A DNA stretch of 64,000 nt from Siderastrea siderea (taxonomy: Eukaryota > Cnidaria > Anthozoa > Scleractinia > Rhizangiidae): assembly GCA_964030785.1 (NCBI GenBank), contig OZ034967.1, positions 45,692,033 to 45,756,032 on the forward strand, written 5' to 3'. The notes below the pieces were generated by a model, which was not told where the DNA came from, made no database searches, and saw only the letters and a list, made by a program, of their open reading frames with translations. Both the position numbers and the translations under genes were made by a program. Shown piece by piece: positions 1 to 10,800 of this stretch. Numbering within the stretch: position 1 is the stretch's first letter; each line of letters starts with the position of its first letter.

Positions 1-156
1 CCTGCTGTCTTTGGTCTCGTTTTGATCGCAGCTGTGTTGTCTCAGTTGTGTCGCCTAACTGTTGTGATTTGTAGTTTTCTGTGTCACTTGTTTTGGGTTT
101 GTTTCAGCTCGTTTTGCAGAAAACAGGGAGATGAGTTAAGACCACTTTTGGCTTAA
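1..156 (+). CDS. C-terminal end of a PMP-repeat multi-pass membrane protein (5' part outside the window)
   Basis: The window opens inside the last membrane segment and cytoplasmic tail of a protein that matches the last 52 codons of the gene ending at 23487 almost base for base. It encodes a hydrophobic stretch followed by a Cys-rich segment and the tail ending in RPLLA and a TAA stop. The near identity continues into the 3' flank, so this is the upstream duplicate of that gene rather than a distant family member. Whether the body of this copy, which lies outside the window, is intact cannot be seen. By family resemblance the product is a surface or endomembrane protein of unknown function. 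Confidence 0.8.
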   Translation, partial: PAVFGLVLIAAVLSQLCRLTVVICSFLCHLFWVCFSSFCRKQGDELRPLLA

Positions 157-2400
157 GCAAACTGAACCCTTCTTTTCTCTGTATTGAACGCTTCATATCA
201 TACCTGCTTTTTACACAGGGCACTTACCGAGAACTTTGTTTCCTCAAATTGCCTGATTAAGTCGTCAGAAATTCCAAGTACATCATAAAATCATTATTGT
301 AAAAGTATTCATTGTGCGTGGCTATACAGGAGCTTCTATTCTCGTGATAACGTGAAAGTGAATTGTATATATTTACTGAGGATAGAATGATTTGTTTCTC
401 CTAATCAATTGGCATCAAGAGACAAAAATAGCGGAGATCTCGATCTCTTTGATTTAATAATAATAATAATAATAATAAATTTCGGCTATTGGTTTTGTTG
501 TTTGTCCATATCACTTGTAGAAAGCATTATACCCCTATTTCGAGCACTCGAGAGAACAGGTGAGTTATTTCTGCGATAGCAGAATTCACAGATTTTTAGA
601 ACGGCCTATAGTAGTGGTAGTTTTTTTAGGTTACTGGGAAAATCAATGAAAAACTATTTAGTGTTTCTTAAGCCCACACTATGAGTGTTTCCAAGGTCAG
701 TATTGCCTTTTTCTCCAGACAAACTTTTGAGGAGAGAATTTGTCAGACGTAGTTTGTTTTCCTCCCCGTTAGTACCTGGGGAGAGGAGGGGGGTTGGGGT
801 CCTCCGTCAATATAAGCTACACAGGTATTTGAGCCGTTTGTTGATTGGAGTAGAGTGAATATATTGACATTTGGCTTTTAAAAAGTGGGAAAGTGTTAGG
901 GCTACTTAAGATTCTGAATTAAAGATTCAAAATTATTATTAAAGGCGTAAGAGGACACTCAAGGCTGAATTAAAGTTCCCGTACGGCTGGTCAGTTCTAA
1001 AGCCAGCTTTTTCTTCTTTTCTTGAGACTGAGAAACTTTTAACTCTTGCAAAAGCAAGGAGGGAAAGAATATTTCACTCCGCTCTTTACATGTCTGATTG
1101 AGATCCGGCAAATTCCTTCATTTCGTGAAAAAAAAATAGAATGCAGACTTAAAATAATATGCTCAGTAGGTCACAAAAAATAATGCCAATGTGTCGATTA
1201 CACTATCTTATTCATGGGCACCGGAAGCGTGCTGTCGCTTGATTGGCTATTTTCTTCGGAACCCAAAGACCCAAGGTAAATAACCCAGTAACTGTCACGG
1301 GCCCTTTATGTTGATCTTTTGTAATATCTATGGATACTATTAACGCCACAGTAAATTTACTTTAGTAAACAGCTGCCACGTACTTAAGTTTATTTTTACC
1401 GTGATAAAACGGGCCAGTGTAACTTATATAGACAAAAGACAAACTTACTAGAACGAGAGAGTTGGACGAACGAGCTCTTCTTTAACCCTCATCCATTAAC
1501 TTTCAGCCCTGAATAAAAACAAAACAAAGATCGTCGATAACTCCTCCAAGAGCTGGCGCGTGAAATTTAATTCCGTGACCGAAAAACGTCCAATGCGTCT
1601 CACACACCCACTTTACTAGAGGAAGCTCTCGAGAAGTGTCAAAAAAAATTGAAAAAGTCAAAGTCGAAAATGCGCTATATCGAGCCCATGAAAATAGCTG
1701 AGAGTACAAGAAAAAATCTTGATTGATATAAACCCAGATTGCGGAATGGCAAAAGCTGGATATCAATTATGAATTTATCAATTGGAAAAAGAAAAAAAAA
1801 CATTTAGGCTGCAGGATGTTAGTTGTCGAATGCGACCACTGTCTGGATCAAACTGACTGTGTTCGTGAAATAATTTTAAATCTGCACACAGCATTGAAAT
1901 GGCATACCGTGGCATGGCACGACATAACATCGGGTTTAACCAACTATTTAAACCTTCTGCGACAATAAGCGAAGAGAACTGACAGTTTCTCAGAAAGAAC
2001 GGAAGTCTAAATCTGTGAAGTGCATGATATTGGGATAGTACGGGAAATTCCAGTCAATCGTGCAGCTATATTGCTAAGCCAGCAGTTTTTTAAAAGCTGG
2101 ACCTTGTCCTTTGCCAGAAAGATGTCCTAAGGATCTCCAAAAAAACTATTTTAGGCCTGTTGCAGACAAAGGACTGTTGTTCTCAATTCTTGGAATTTTA
2201 AATACAAGGCTCGTTGTAAACAACATAAATTCATTCCAAGAAAACTAGCTGCATCTTACTCTTTTTTGTCAGCATTCTTATGTTCAGAATATAATACAAG
2301 GCAAAACTAATTCATTTCACTGGTAAATGACATCCAGCTAGCGAGTGATTGGCAGTTTAGGTTAAAATGGTTCTATGCACTTTATGTGAAAAACGACTTA
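157..2400. other. Intergenic sequence, no gene recognised (copy A)
   Basis: AT-rich 3' flank of the membrane-protein gene. It contains a short (TAA)n tract near 455-479 that is shorter than the same tract in copy B (about 23786-23814). An open frame on the minus strand at 1503-1766 is identical in copy B (24842-25105), but the surrounding non-coding bases are equally identical, so it gives no evidence of coding. I see no promoter or RNA gene here. Confidence 0.5.
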
Positions 2401-2610
2401 TTAACCATTTAAGCCCCAATAGTGACAAGCGTCTAATTTCTCCTTACATTACTACTTCTTAATCAAACATACAGGTCATGAGAATAAAGAAAATGATCAT
2501 CAATGATCAAATGTCTTGATTTTTTATCAAATTCTCCCAACTAGTAACTTAAGAAATATAAGGAGAATAGTGAGGAGAATATGGATGTTAATATTGCGGC
2601 TTAAAGGGTT
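2401..2610. mobile_element. MITE with TTAACC...TTAAAGGGTTA inverted termini (copy A)
   Basis: A roughly 210-bp AT-rich element. The left end reads TTAACCATTTAAGCCCC and the right end GGCTTAAAGGGTTA, which are inverted copies of each other with small changes. It has no open frame. The same element at 25739-25928 in copy B has an internal deletion. A fragment of the right end appears near 15415-15475. The termini suggest a non-autonomous DNA transposon; the superfamily is not certain. Confidence 0.7.
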
Positions 2611-3956
2611 ATAGCAATTTATGAGTGCAGCAAAAAAAATAATGCAATCAGCATTTTATTCATAAGAAGGTTCGGTTAAGGAATAGGCAAAATGCCTCGT
2701 AACGCGAAGATCAATTTTAACTGAAATATTGATGAGTTGTTTTCCTGCATTTTTTTCAAACATTTGCTTTGCCAAATCTCCAACAAAAGATTTTGGTTTA
2801 ATAAACCAATGAGATTTGAGGTATGGATCAGGTGATGGTCACGAGAAGTGCACCTGGCTCAGTTCCCGGAATTGGGGGTTTTACCCGTCTCCAGCTTAGA
2901 CTGCCGCCACTTCTAAGAACATTCATAATAAAGCCCTATAAAGGCTGGTTCGAGAGATTTGCCGAGCGTAAAAATTGAAAAATTTTAACCGTTAGTCGTA
3001 AAGAAAGTTAACCGTAAAAGATTTTTCTAGCCACGATTTGTCATTTGGAGAGTGTTTCGATCTCTTGTTAAGACCGTTATGTGTCTTGTCTCGTGGCTAA
3101 TGCGGCTACGACGGCTAGACATTCTGCCCTGGTACCGAAAAGAAAAGCAGTTCGCCCAGGCCCCTTAAGACTTGCGACCCGAGAGTCTTCTGTATTACTC
3201 TTTTTGGTACTGTAACCTTAAATGCGTTTATAAGAATGGTAATTAATGTTTACCTTTTCAGTACAATGGAAATTAATTCTTAAGATTTCCGGTTAACTTT
3301 AAAGGACCCATATAAACCGTTAGCCGTGAAAAAGCCAAGAATTTAACCTTTAACCGTAATAGCCACCATACCAATGAGACCTCAGTTCATCCTCCTTTTC
3401 ACACAAGTATTTGAGACGTCATTTATATATTTGTTTACGCGATAATTTGGGGAACAGGAGGGTCTTCTTCCGGGTTGAGAATAATATTTTCGGATGGATT
3501 GACATGGATATAGACACAAGCTCGCTTATTCACCGTAGCGACCCATTCCTTAGAAAACAAAGGGAAAAATAAAACTTTCCATGGAGTATAAAATAGTGTG
3601 TGCTACATTTTATTTAATATATACCAAATACTAGCTACAATTCAAAGGTTATACAGCTATAGTCCTTAAAATGGGTACGATTTTCTTTGAAAAAACTACA
3701 ATTTATTGGACGAAACTGGACGTGCTAGAGTTTGCAATTAAAACATAAAGCTAATCCAAACTAAACCGCCTCAATGACTGGGGATTAAGGGCCTAATCTA
3801 CTTTATATTTCGTAAACACTCTTATTCTTCGGCCATCTCAACTTCAATAGGGACAAAACCAACGCATGTTGTAAAAACGTTGATTTATGAACTTAACGTT
3901 TCGTATACTACAACATACATCTTCAGAAGTGACCGTCGGGAGAATTACAAATAAAT

Positions 3957-4193
3957 TTAAGCGCAAAGTGAAAGAATGGTACCTAATCCGGAAAATGGAA
4001 TCAACAAACAGACTTCCGTTTGAAATCTACAAAACAAAACAAAACCTAGCCAGAAAAGAAAAAGTTTCTTACTGCCAAAGTTTTCATTCAAGGTAGGTTG
4101 TAATTCACAAATCAACAAAGTCACTTTAGAATGCAAATCCGAACGTCCGGTTGCTAAGATATCAAAGTGATCCCATTTAATATTGTGACCCAT
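3957..4193 (-). pseudogene. Penelope-like element GIY-YIG C-terminal fragment (copy A)
   Basis: The minus-strand frame contains IKWDHFDILATGRSDLHSK followed by TLLICELQPTLNEN. This is the region after the catalytic core in GIY-YIG endonuclease domains of Penelope-like retroelements (WDxFxIL, then an E-x-LxIxELxPxLNxN helix). The catalytic GIY-YIG motif itself is absent, so only the last part of the domain survives. A reverse-transcriptase fragment of the same element class lies just to the right on the opposite strand, suggesting a rearranged insertion. It is also present at 27219-27533 in copy B. Confidence 0.7.
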
Positions 4194-4239
4194 TAAGGTA
4201 ATGGAATCTGCAATGGCTGATGTATAACAGCTCTTCGTA

Positions 4240-4310
4240 AGAATTGATCAAATTGATGGTGTTGCGATGGGCTCTCCCTTAGGCCCTCCTTTAGCCGATA
4301 TTTTTAGCAC
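4240..4310 (+). pseudogene. Penelope-like reverse transcriptase fragment (copy A)
   Basis: A short plus-strand stretch translates to QIDGVAMGSPLGPPLADIF. This is the conserved RT block of Penelope-like elements (DGVAMGSPLGPVLAN). It is only about 24 codons long and lies in the opposite orientation to the GIY-YIG fragment immediately to its left. Copy B (27580-27650) keeps the more usual GPVLADMF, so copy A has one substitution here. Confidence 0.75.
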
Positions 4311-4551
4311 GGGGCCACACCTATATTAAATTAGCATTCCGACCAACAGAAAGCACTTTTCCCCTTAAAAAGATAGTGAACCTTTATTTCTTAAAAGAAC
4401 CTAAATAGACTAATTTTTTAGTAAAAACCAAACATATAAGAATGTTTGGGCTAACCTGGGATAATTCTCACTGTATTCTCCGTTGCAGTTTAAAATATCT
4501 GAGATGCAAAAACTAGATCCACGAATAAACCTTAACACATTTTCAAATTTC

Positions 4552-4615
4552 TCAGGCGATTTAGGACTGCCGTACAGATATTCCGCCGAAACGAACCGTT
4601 GAAAGCCCCTGTTGA
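4552..4615. repeat. Dispersed repeat, 'CCGCCGAAACGAACCGTT' family
   Basis: A segment of about 65 bp running from CTCAGGCGAT to the CCGCCGAAACGAACCGTT core. It recurs at about 27893-27956 (copy B) and independently at about 42755-42818, outside the duplication. It is non-coding; its nature is unknown. Confidence 0.6.
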
Positions 4616-4681
4616 ATTTTTTCCGAAATTACCAATTTAAGTGTGGCAGAAATTGTCGCTTGAGGCTTCAGTCAAACGTAC

Positions 4682-4918
4682 GGATTCAACATCACACCAT
4701 TCATGCTGAATACAATTTTGTTGCAGGATGTTGAACAACAATGTTCAAAGAGTTTGACCACACTGTAGGTGTTGAGAGATGTAGAGATATGTTGTTTCAA
4801 CCTTTTTCCGTTTTCTTTTGTTTCCGGATGTATGCAAAAATCTGGAATTCGTTCAACGGGCCTTCAACATCGTTCAACAAAATTGTGTCCAGTAATGAGT
4901 GGGGTGATGTTAAATCTG
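4682..4918. mobile_element. 237-bp MITE with ~40-bp inverted termini (copy A)
   Basis: The left end (GGATTCAACATCACACCATT) and the inverted right end (AGATTTAACATCACCCCACT) match over about 40 bp with scattered differences. The interior is rich in GTTGAAC-type words. The same element sits at 28023-28258 in copy B. An open frame across it is incidental. Confidence 0.65.
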
Positions 4919-5727
4919 CTTACACCCGAGAACAGCTGAGAGCATTGTTGGGCAGCATCGGTCTCGGATAATGCTTCTCTAAATCACAAACTTTAGCTTT
5001 GGGAGTATTAAAGGCAGTCTAAGATTCCAGATCGAAGAAAGGACAACTTCCTAGTGTCGCAATCACTTTTGTCTAATAACATTACTATACAAGCATTACT
5101 ATACAGGCAAGTAGCATGCTAGTACGTATTTTGGTAATCTACAGCACACCTGTAAAAATACTTCACTCAGGTATAAATAGCTTGGTTTATCTTCACTTGT
5201 TAAACATCCGGTTCTGCTATCGAGCACGCAACACAACTACAATTACAAGTACGTCGCAAAGCAGTTCACCCTACCCTCCCAGATATTCCCCCCTGACAGT
5301 CTACCGTCTGTCTTTTCAATGTATTTGTATTTTGTATTGTACTGATTCAGTTTCCTTGTGGTAACTGTAGTGTCATATATTAGTTTATTTATTTTGTAAT
5401 CTTGTGTCGTATTTTAAACTGCACTCAACATCATGTGATTTTTGGTGAAAAAAAAAATAACACCGTGTCATGTCATTAGTAATGACATCGTGAAAGTCTC
5501 GTGACGAACGTCTTGTGACTTTCCTAAATAAGTGACTATTCGTTTCGATTTCGAAATTACTGTTATTACACACGAGACTCAGCTGGGCTATATCAAGATT
5601 TATTGTCATATGAAACCGCTGCTAGTAGCAACTCAAAAAGCGGGAGTGGTGGGTGGGTTGTACACAAAGGATGAACTGATATCTACAAGCACTACAGTCT
5701 TTACGTACACCTATATAACAGAATACC

Positions 5728-6783
5728 TATGTTTCAATCATGGCGTTGTACTTTACATTTAGGCCTCCTATTGTGCCCTGGATTAAGCGTCAAGTCTTTT
5801 GGTTCAAAGAGCGTGAACCTGCGAACGAAGATAATATCTTTGACAAGGATTATCTAAAGATTGTATTTTACTTGTATCAGGCAGCAAACCTTCTCCTTGT
5901 CTCCACTTCAGCACAACATATTCTTAAAGCTAAATTTATCGGTCCTTTTGTCGGGCTTTTCAACTTCCAACAAACATTTTCTCCTAGTGGATTGATTTGT
6001 CCCTTTCCTGGTCTCACGTTGGTAACTGAGCAGCTATTTTCTACATTCCACGTGTTCGGCACGTTGGTTATGATAGGCACCTTCTACTATAGCGTTGGGG
6101 GGTCGAGAAGTTTCGAGGTCACGAAGCCCCGTGTGTTGCTCCCTATGTTGGCGGCATTATACAGTCCCTGTTGCTAGGATACACAACTGTAGCTTCTGTT
6201 AGCTTTAGCCTGCTTCGTTGTGTTCCCATTGGCTCCGAGAAACGCTTGATATACGATGGTAACGTTGTGTGTTTTCAGTGGTGGCAATACATTTTGATTG
6301 CAGTTATCTGCACGTTCATTGTGCCCTTTGTCTTTGCTTTGCTCTGGGGTTCTTTCAAGCTTTACAGTCGAACCATTTCTGTGGGAAAGTTTCTACTAGC
6401 CTGTTGTTTGCCATTACCATCTTTGCTTTACTGGGCATACATCTCTTTGTTCCGTAAGGCAAGAAGTGTAACCGGCCAAGACTCGTCTCCAAGCCAGTTG
6501 TCAAGGAATTCTGTGAAGAGGGTTCTTTACGACTGTTTTAAGAGGCCTGAAGATGGGGGGGAAAACTGTCTCAGAGCTGGGAAGGTGTTGTGATCGGTCG
6601 CCGGCTGATTATTGTTGTGTTGAAGGCTTTTATCAGCGATCCCATGCCTCGAGTTCTCCTGATGAGTTTCTTTTGTGTTTTGGTTCTTCTTCAACACGCC
6701 ATGACTCAGCCGTTTCGTGATGGCATTGCCAACATAGTGGAAACAATTTCGATGCTGTGTATTGTGCTGTTGGGGATTGCGTA
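5728..6783 (+). pseudogene. Truncated C-terminal fragment of a PMP-repeat membrane protein (copy A)
   Basis: Homology to the multi-pass C-terminal domain of the 19070-23487 gene begins abruptly at the bases encoding FNHGVVLYI/MALYF, just before the first membrane segment. The whole beta-helix and Cys-rich part is missing. The frame is broken near 6120-6175 and again near 6555-6593, where a run of G lies next to the GENCLRAGKVL segment. It ends in a stop at 6782-6784, exactly where the segmental duplication ends, so the last two membrane segments are gone. The matching locus at 29071-30344 has different lesions. The common 5' truncation therefore predates the duplication while the frameshifts came later. 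It is unlikely to be functional. Confidence 0.8.
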
Positions 6784-6784
6784 A

Positions 6785-7462
6785 AGAATACTCGCTTCAC
6801 CAAAGTAATTAGCGAGGTTTAAATACAGTTCGAAGCACTTTTTGATATAAGCGTAAGCTTAATTATTTCTTTTCTCGCGTCTTCGTGGAAAGCTGTCTTG
6901 AATCATGTCAAAACCACAAGTGAACTGCGTTTAACCCGAGCGTGACTGCATTACCTGAGATCAGGTAACCTTCTTTTCTATCGGACCTTCTATCGGAACG
7001 TGCTTTGAACAACGCTATATTTCAGCATTGGAACTGCCGAGAAAACAAATTAGTCAAAATGGTTTGTAATACAGTGTTGCGCCCCGGCGCGGGGAGATGA
7101 ATGAAGAACAATCTGAATATATGTAACCAATTAAGCTTCAATAGACTATATTTAACTATTATTCAACAGTAACGCATAAAAACAGCCAAACTTCTCGCTG
7201 ATAATACCATTAAAGCACGTCTGGAGGTAAGCGCAGATTTCCCCGTGGTGGAAACGCCATGTTTAAAACTTGAAAACATTCCGTTTCATTTTTCTGCGCG
7301 AGTTCGTAGTTCTTTCTGATTGGACAATATAACTCGGAGCTTCTTCGGACCCCTTCGGGCTTCTTCGGGCATAGATACGAAAATTGACCAAAAGATGTAC
7401 TTGTTCCCCCGACTGAACTGTGAGCGTTGAAATGAAAGCTATCGAGTAGTACTTTCCTGTGT
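6785..7462. other. Intergenic sequence, nothing recognised
   Basis: Sequence just outside the duplication breakpoint. It includes a GC-rich word (GCCCCGGCGCGGGG, near 7081) and a small cluster of TTCGGGCTTC-type words near 7360. No gene, RNA or repeat boundary can be supported. Confidence 0.4.
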
Positions 7463-7614
7463 TGGCCCCATTTGTTCAAAAGGTGGAATGCGCTATCCAC
7501 CGGCTAAAACTCTATCCAGTGGATAACGCAATTGGTTTCCCTGACACTTATCCACCGCATAGTGTTTATCCGGTGCGGTTGATAGCGCTATCCAACTTTT
7601 GAACAACTGGGAAT
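7463..7614. mobile_element. ~150-bp palindromic MITE (TTGTTCAAAAGGTGGAAT termini)
   Basis: The left terminus (GGCCCCATTTGTTCAAAAGG) is an inverted match of the right terminus (CTTTTGAACAACTGGGAA). The interior is itself built of TATCCACCGG/CCGGTG-type inverted words (GATAGCGCTATCCA). It resembles a short hairpin repeat that is abundant in coral genomes. Confidence 0.65.
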
Positions 7615-7936
7615 TGGTGTTTGCTGTATGTTGATGTCTGTGGTAAAACCCTAAATTGTGACCATTCAAAAGCATGAAAGCTATTGATCAGTTCTTCCTG
7701 CAGAAATGTTTATGCTGTGAAACGTGCCTCTACCTTTCGAGTCAGCAAATGTTATTGACCTTCTAGTGGCTTTAATTTTTGTCGTAAGAGATTATTTATA
7801 GAAGGCTAGTCGAATTTACTCTGCCACTTCGAGGAGTGGAAGGTTTGATAAAAATGACTTTTCGGTATATAAGTAAGTAATAGCCGCTTGGTGTGCTTTC
7901 GACTTTCCGTGTCTGATGAAATGTATTTCATTTCAG

Positions 7937-8083
7937 TTGGAGACCTCCCAGAGTAAACTTAGGGAATTTCATTCGGAAATGGACGCCACAAATGAATGGA
8001 TGGATGAAACTGAAAAGCTTCTTAAGTCATTTGATATTAAAATGGATCCAGAAGAAGCCAGCAAGTTACAGGAGAAAACAGAG
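7937..8083 (+). CDS. Spectrin-repeat coding exon 1 of an orphan pair
   Basis: The exon runs from a good acceptor (TTTCATTTCAG) to a good donor (GAG|GTAAGC). It is 49 codons, phase 0 at both ends. It encodes the first two-thirds of a three-helix spectrin repeat: heptads around FHSEMDATNEWMDETEKLL with the conserved Trp, then a linker with an EEASKLQEKTE start to the next helix. The next exon (8627) completes the repeat in frame. The closest named proteins I can suggest are the dystrophin/utrophin, nesprin or plakin groups, without certainty. No start codon, actin-binding domain or further exon of the same kind is seen nearby, so this is either a small part of a dispersed gene or a duplicated gene fragment. 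Confidence 0.7.
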
Positions 8084-8219
8084 GTAAGCTTCGTCATGCT
8101 GTGAACCGCTTCTAATTAACATATAGTGAGGTAGTGTTTTTTTTTCTTGGGGGGGGGGGAGTAATTTTATTTAACAAAATAAATAAATGAGTAAATAAGT
8201 AAAGAAATAAGGGAGCTAG

Positions 8220-8464
8220 TGAATGAGGAAGGGAGGGAGGGAGTGAGCAAGGGAGAGGGGAGTGAATGACTGACTGACTGACTGACTGACTGACTGACTG
8301 ACTGACTGACTGACTGACTAACTGACTGACTGAATGACTGAATGACTGAATGACTGAATGAATGAATGAATGAATGAATGAATGAATGAATGAATGAATG
8401 AATGAATGAATGAATGAATGAATGAATGAATGAATGAATGAATGAATGAATGAATGAATGAATG
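8220..8464. repeat. Compound tetranucleotide microsatellite in the intron
   Basis: A GGGAGGGA-rich lead is followed by (TGAC)n at about 8267-8322, a mixed zone, and (TGAA)n at about 8345-8464. Reading it on the minus strand gives SerHis/PheIle-rich open frames that are artefacts of the repeat. Confidence 0.95.
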
Positions 8465-8626
8465 GTGGTGTTGACTCTGTGCATAGGATTTTAGATACCA
8501 CTTGCGATGGTATCTAAAGTTGTTCAGACGGCATTCCGATGTATAATAGCCTAAATCCAAAAGCAATCAAAATCAAAAAGTAACTTTTTAGCCTTGTGAC
8601 TGACAGGATTGATATATCTGTTGCAG

Positions 8627-8875
8627 ATCAAATGCGAAGAACGCGCCAGATACGCTGCCAAAGTTGAACGTATCAACAGACTTGGCAAAGACCTGGCCGG
8701 TGAAATAGACCAACCTTCTCATGACGCCATTCAAGACGAACTTCAGCCTTTCAACGCCCGTTGGAGTGACGTGTCAAGTCAACTTGAGAATTTTAGCGAT
8801 AAGGGCTACCCTCAACCGCAGAACGAATGCTGCTTCCTGCGGATCATGAGAAAGAAATTTGGAGTTTTTCAGTGA
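8627..8875 (+). CDS. Spectrin-repeat coding exon 2 with an in-frame stop
   Basis: The exon starts after CTGTTGCAG, in phase 0 with the exon ending at 8083. It continues the repeat with IKCEERARYAAKVERINRLG and a final helix containing NARWSDVSSQLENF, in which Trp is the conserved core residue. About 62 codons are repeat-like. After NFSDKG the frame runs about 20 unrelated codons to a TGA, and no GT donor lies at the end of the repeat. Either this is a true last exon with a short tail, or the donor was lost and the fragment is dead. Together the pair makes one complete spectrin repeat of about 110 residues. Confidence 0.65.
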   Translation: MKCEERARYAAKVERINRLGKDLAGEIDQPSHDAIQDELQPFNARWSDVSSQLENFSDKGYPQPQNECCFLRIMRKKFGVFQ

Positions 8876-9402
8876 TTCTAGAGAAATTGCCCAAAACGGG
8901 CACATCATCATAATAGCAAGCTGACGCAACGAATTTTTGTAAAATATGTACGGGCATTGACATTTTCTGATTCACTGGTTTAAAAATGAAATCTTCCGCA
9001 TCCTCGATCACTAGGCATGAGTTACATATTATCCGCCGGGAATAAAACCGTGTTTTTGCCCCAGCTAAGCAGTGCTAATTCTTGGCAACGTAATAAATAT
9101 TAATTCACGTTTCATGCATTCACAGCCACATAAAAACCGATAATATGCTATTTTTTTAACGCTGTTCACCATATTTTAAAAAATTAGTATTTTAAAACTC
9201 GCGCTCTGAATAGGTATTATCAGGCTATATAATAAAACACAGGTGACAAGAAATAGGAAAAAAAACGAACACTTCTTTTTTATAATTTTTAATACATGTA
9301 TCAAAGAGCTTCTGCTTGTAAGCCCCCACCTGCGACTTTTGAAAAATCTAGCTCTTAAAATCTCCGAGCACACTCGTATTTGTAGGAGACCACGTAAACT
9401 AG
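8876..9402. other. AT-rich intergenic sequence
   Basis: No coding, RNA or transposon end was recognised. Frames at 9176-9373 and 9243-9452 overlap on opposite strands and show no domain. Confidence 0.4.
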
Positions 9403-9870
9403 CGCGGGTCTGTTATTTAAGCCCAAGGCTTATAACGTATTTAAAGGTGTGAATTTTCTTTAGCTAAGATGGCTAGTAAATATGTTTTAAAATATTTTTA
9501 TCGCTCTTACAGTATAGTGTATCTTATCTTACTTATGGATAAATTTCGTTGTCTCATTTGCATTCGTGCAAGGACAATTTATAAACCTTTATGATTTTTT
9601 ATAGCCTTATAAACCTAGAATAAAGGAATTATACAGCGCGGGTCTGTTATTTAAGCCCAAGGCTTATAACGTATTTAAAGGTGTGAATTTTCTTTAGCTA
9701 AGATGGTTAGTAAATATGTTTTAAAATATTTTTATCGCTCTTACAGTATAGTGTATCTTATCTTACTTATGGATAAATTTCGTTGTCTCATTTGCATTCG
9801 TGCAAGGACAATTTATAAACCTTTATGATTTTTTATAGCCTTATAAACCTAGAATAAAGGAATTATACAG
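9403..9870. repeat. Perfect-border 234-bp tandem duplication
   Basis: Two head-to-tail copies, 9403-9636 and 9637-9870, each running from GCGGGTCTGTTATTTAAGCC to GGAATTATACAG. I see one base difference (GATGGCTAGT against GATGGTTAGT). The near identity makes it a very recent duplication, or an assembly artefact. The unit has no gene. Confidence 0.95.
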
Positions 9871-10474
9871 TCAGGACAGATTGCTCGATGTCTACGTTTG
9901 TTTATTCTGCAAGCTTTATCTTTCAAAATCCGCCTTTTGCTTTTGCGTCCTTTGGTCGGAATTGCTACATTTATACTGAAGCCATGATTACGTCCGAGAA
10001 AGATTGGAACTACACTTAGGTGGGTGCTTAATTGGGGTTACCTTCGAGATACACTGGAAGAAAAGGTCGATAAGGTCACGTGGAGAGAACGTTTTCGTGA
10101 CCAGAGTTTCTGCGTTCCTTTCCAAAATTTTTGCGTACTCGAACTTTTACTGATGAACAGCAGATGATGCCTCTCCAATCCGTCCAGATCAATCGATAAA
10201 AATCGATTTTCGGAATTTAACCGATCAAACAATATCAATTGATATTTAGGTAATGACATCAATTGATATCGACCAATTAAGAAACGATCGATAGTCGTAA
10301 GTAATGTGTCGTTAATTACATCGATTGTCATTGACATCTGAATGCGAATCCCACTGGTATGTATAAAAACACAGTCTCTGTTAACTGCCTGGATCGATTT
10401 TGTAAGCTGTTTTGCCGTGTCTGCTAGAGGAGCCGAAGAAGACAATGCAAACTGAATTACTTTTAATAATACTA

Positions 10475-10495
10475 ATATTAATAATAATAATAATC

Positions 10496-10533
<38 letters not shown>

Positions 10534-10535
10534 TT
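10475..10535. repeat. (AAT)n/(ATT)n microsatellite with strand switch
   Basis: An (AAT)n tract turns into (ATT)n around 10495, giving an AT-rich inverted repeat. An overlapping Leu/Ile-rich frame is an artefact. Confidence 0.9.
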
Positions 10536-10704
10536 TTAGTTTGATTTTTATGCTATTTTCACCGCGCTACCCGGTGAATATGCCATTTCAAGGCGCGGCT
10601 ACTAAGCTAAGTTACTTTTCCTTTTTCTTGTGTTGTTTGTCAAGTTTTAGCCCCACCCCCCTTTTTTTTCCTTTTTGATGTCCACATCTCAAAATTATAC
10701 TCAA

Positions 10705-10800
10705 ACAATTATTCGCCTCAGGCTCAGTAAATATTGGCGAATATTTACCTCGTCTGCGGCTCGGCAAGTATTCGCCAATATTTACCAATATTCGCCATTT
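10705..10800. repeat. Hairpin-forming repeat of TATTCGCC/GGCGAATA words
   Basis: ATATTGGCGAATATTTACC and CAAGTATTCGCCAATATTTA are interleaved direct and inverted copies around a GTCTGCGGCTCGG centre. It is AT-rich at the arms with a GC-rich loop, and immediately precedes the 5S-like sequence. Confidence 0.65.

Larger units (their letters stand above)
1..6781 (+). repeat. Segmental duplication, copy A (partner 23332-30080)
   Basis: The sequence matches 23332-30080 in the same orientation. The first 2.3 kb are almost identical, and differences increase gradually from there on. The match starts before the window and ends abruptly at 6781, where this copy reads into unrelated sequence and the partner continues coding. 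Shared contents are the gene 3' end, a TAA microsatellite, a MITE, Penelope-like fragments, a second MITE and the truncated membrane-protein pseudogene. The shared intergenic DNA shows this is a genomic duplication, not conservation of coding sequence. Confidence 0.93.

Noticed and set aside
1503..1766. 87-codon frame identical in both duplicates (also 24842-25105)
   Set aside because: Flanking non-coding bases are equally identical, so the conservation only reflects recent duplication.
8112..8566. Long minus-strand frames rich in Ser-His-Phe-Ile
   Set aside because: Direct translation of the (TGAA)n/(TGAC)n microsatellite in all frames.
10038..10445. 135-codon minus-strand open frame
   Set aside because: No domain, no splice context, unusual composition and overlap with repeat words (ATCGATCGAT-type); no evidence of coding.
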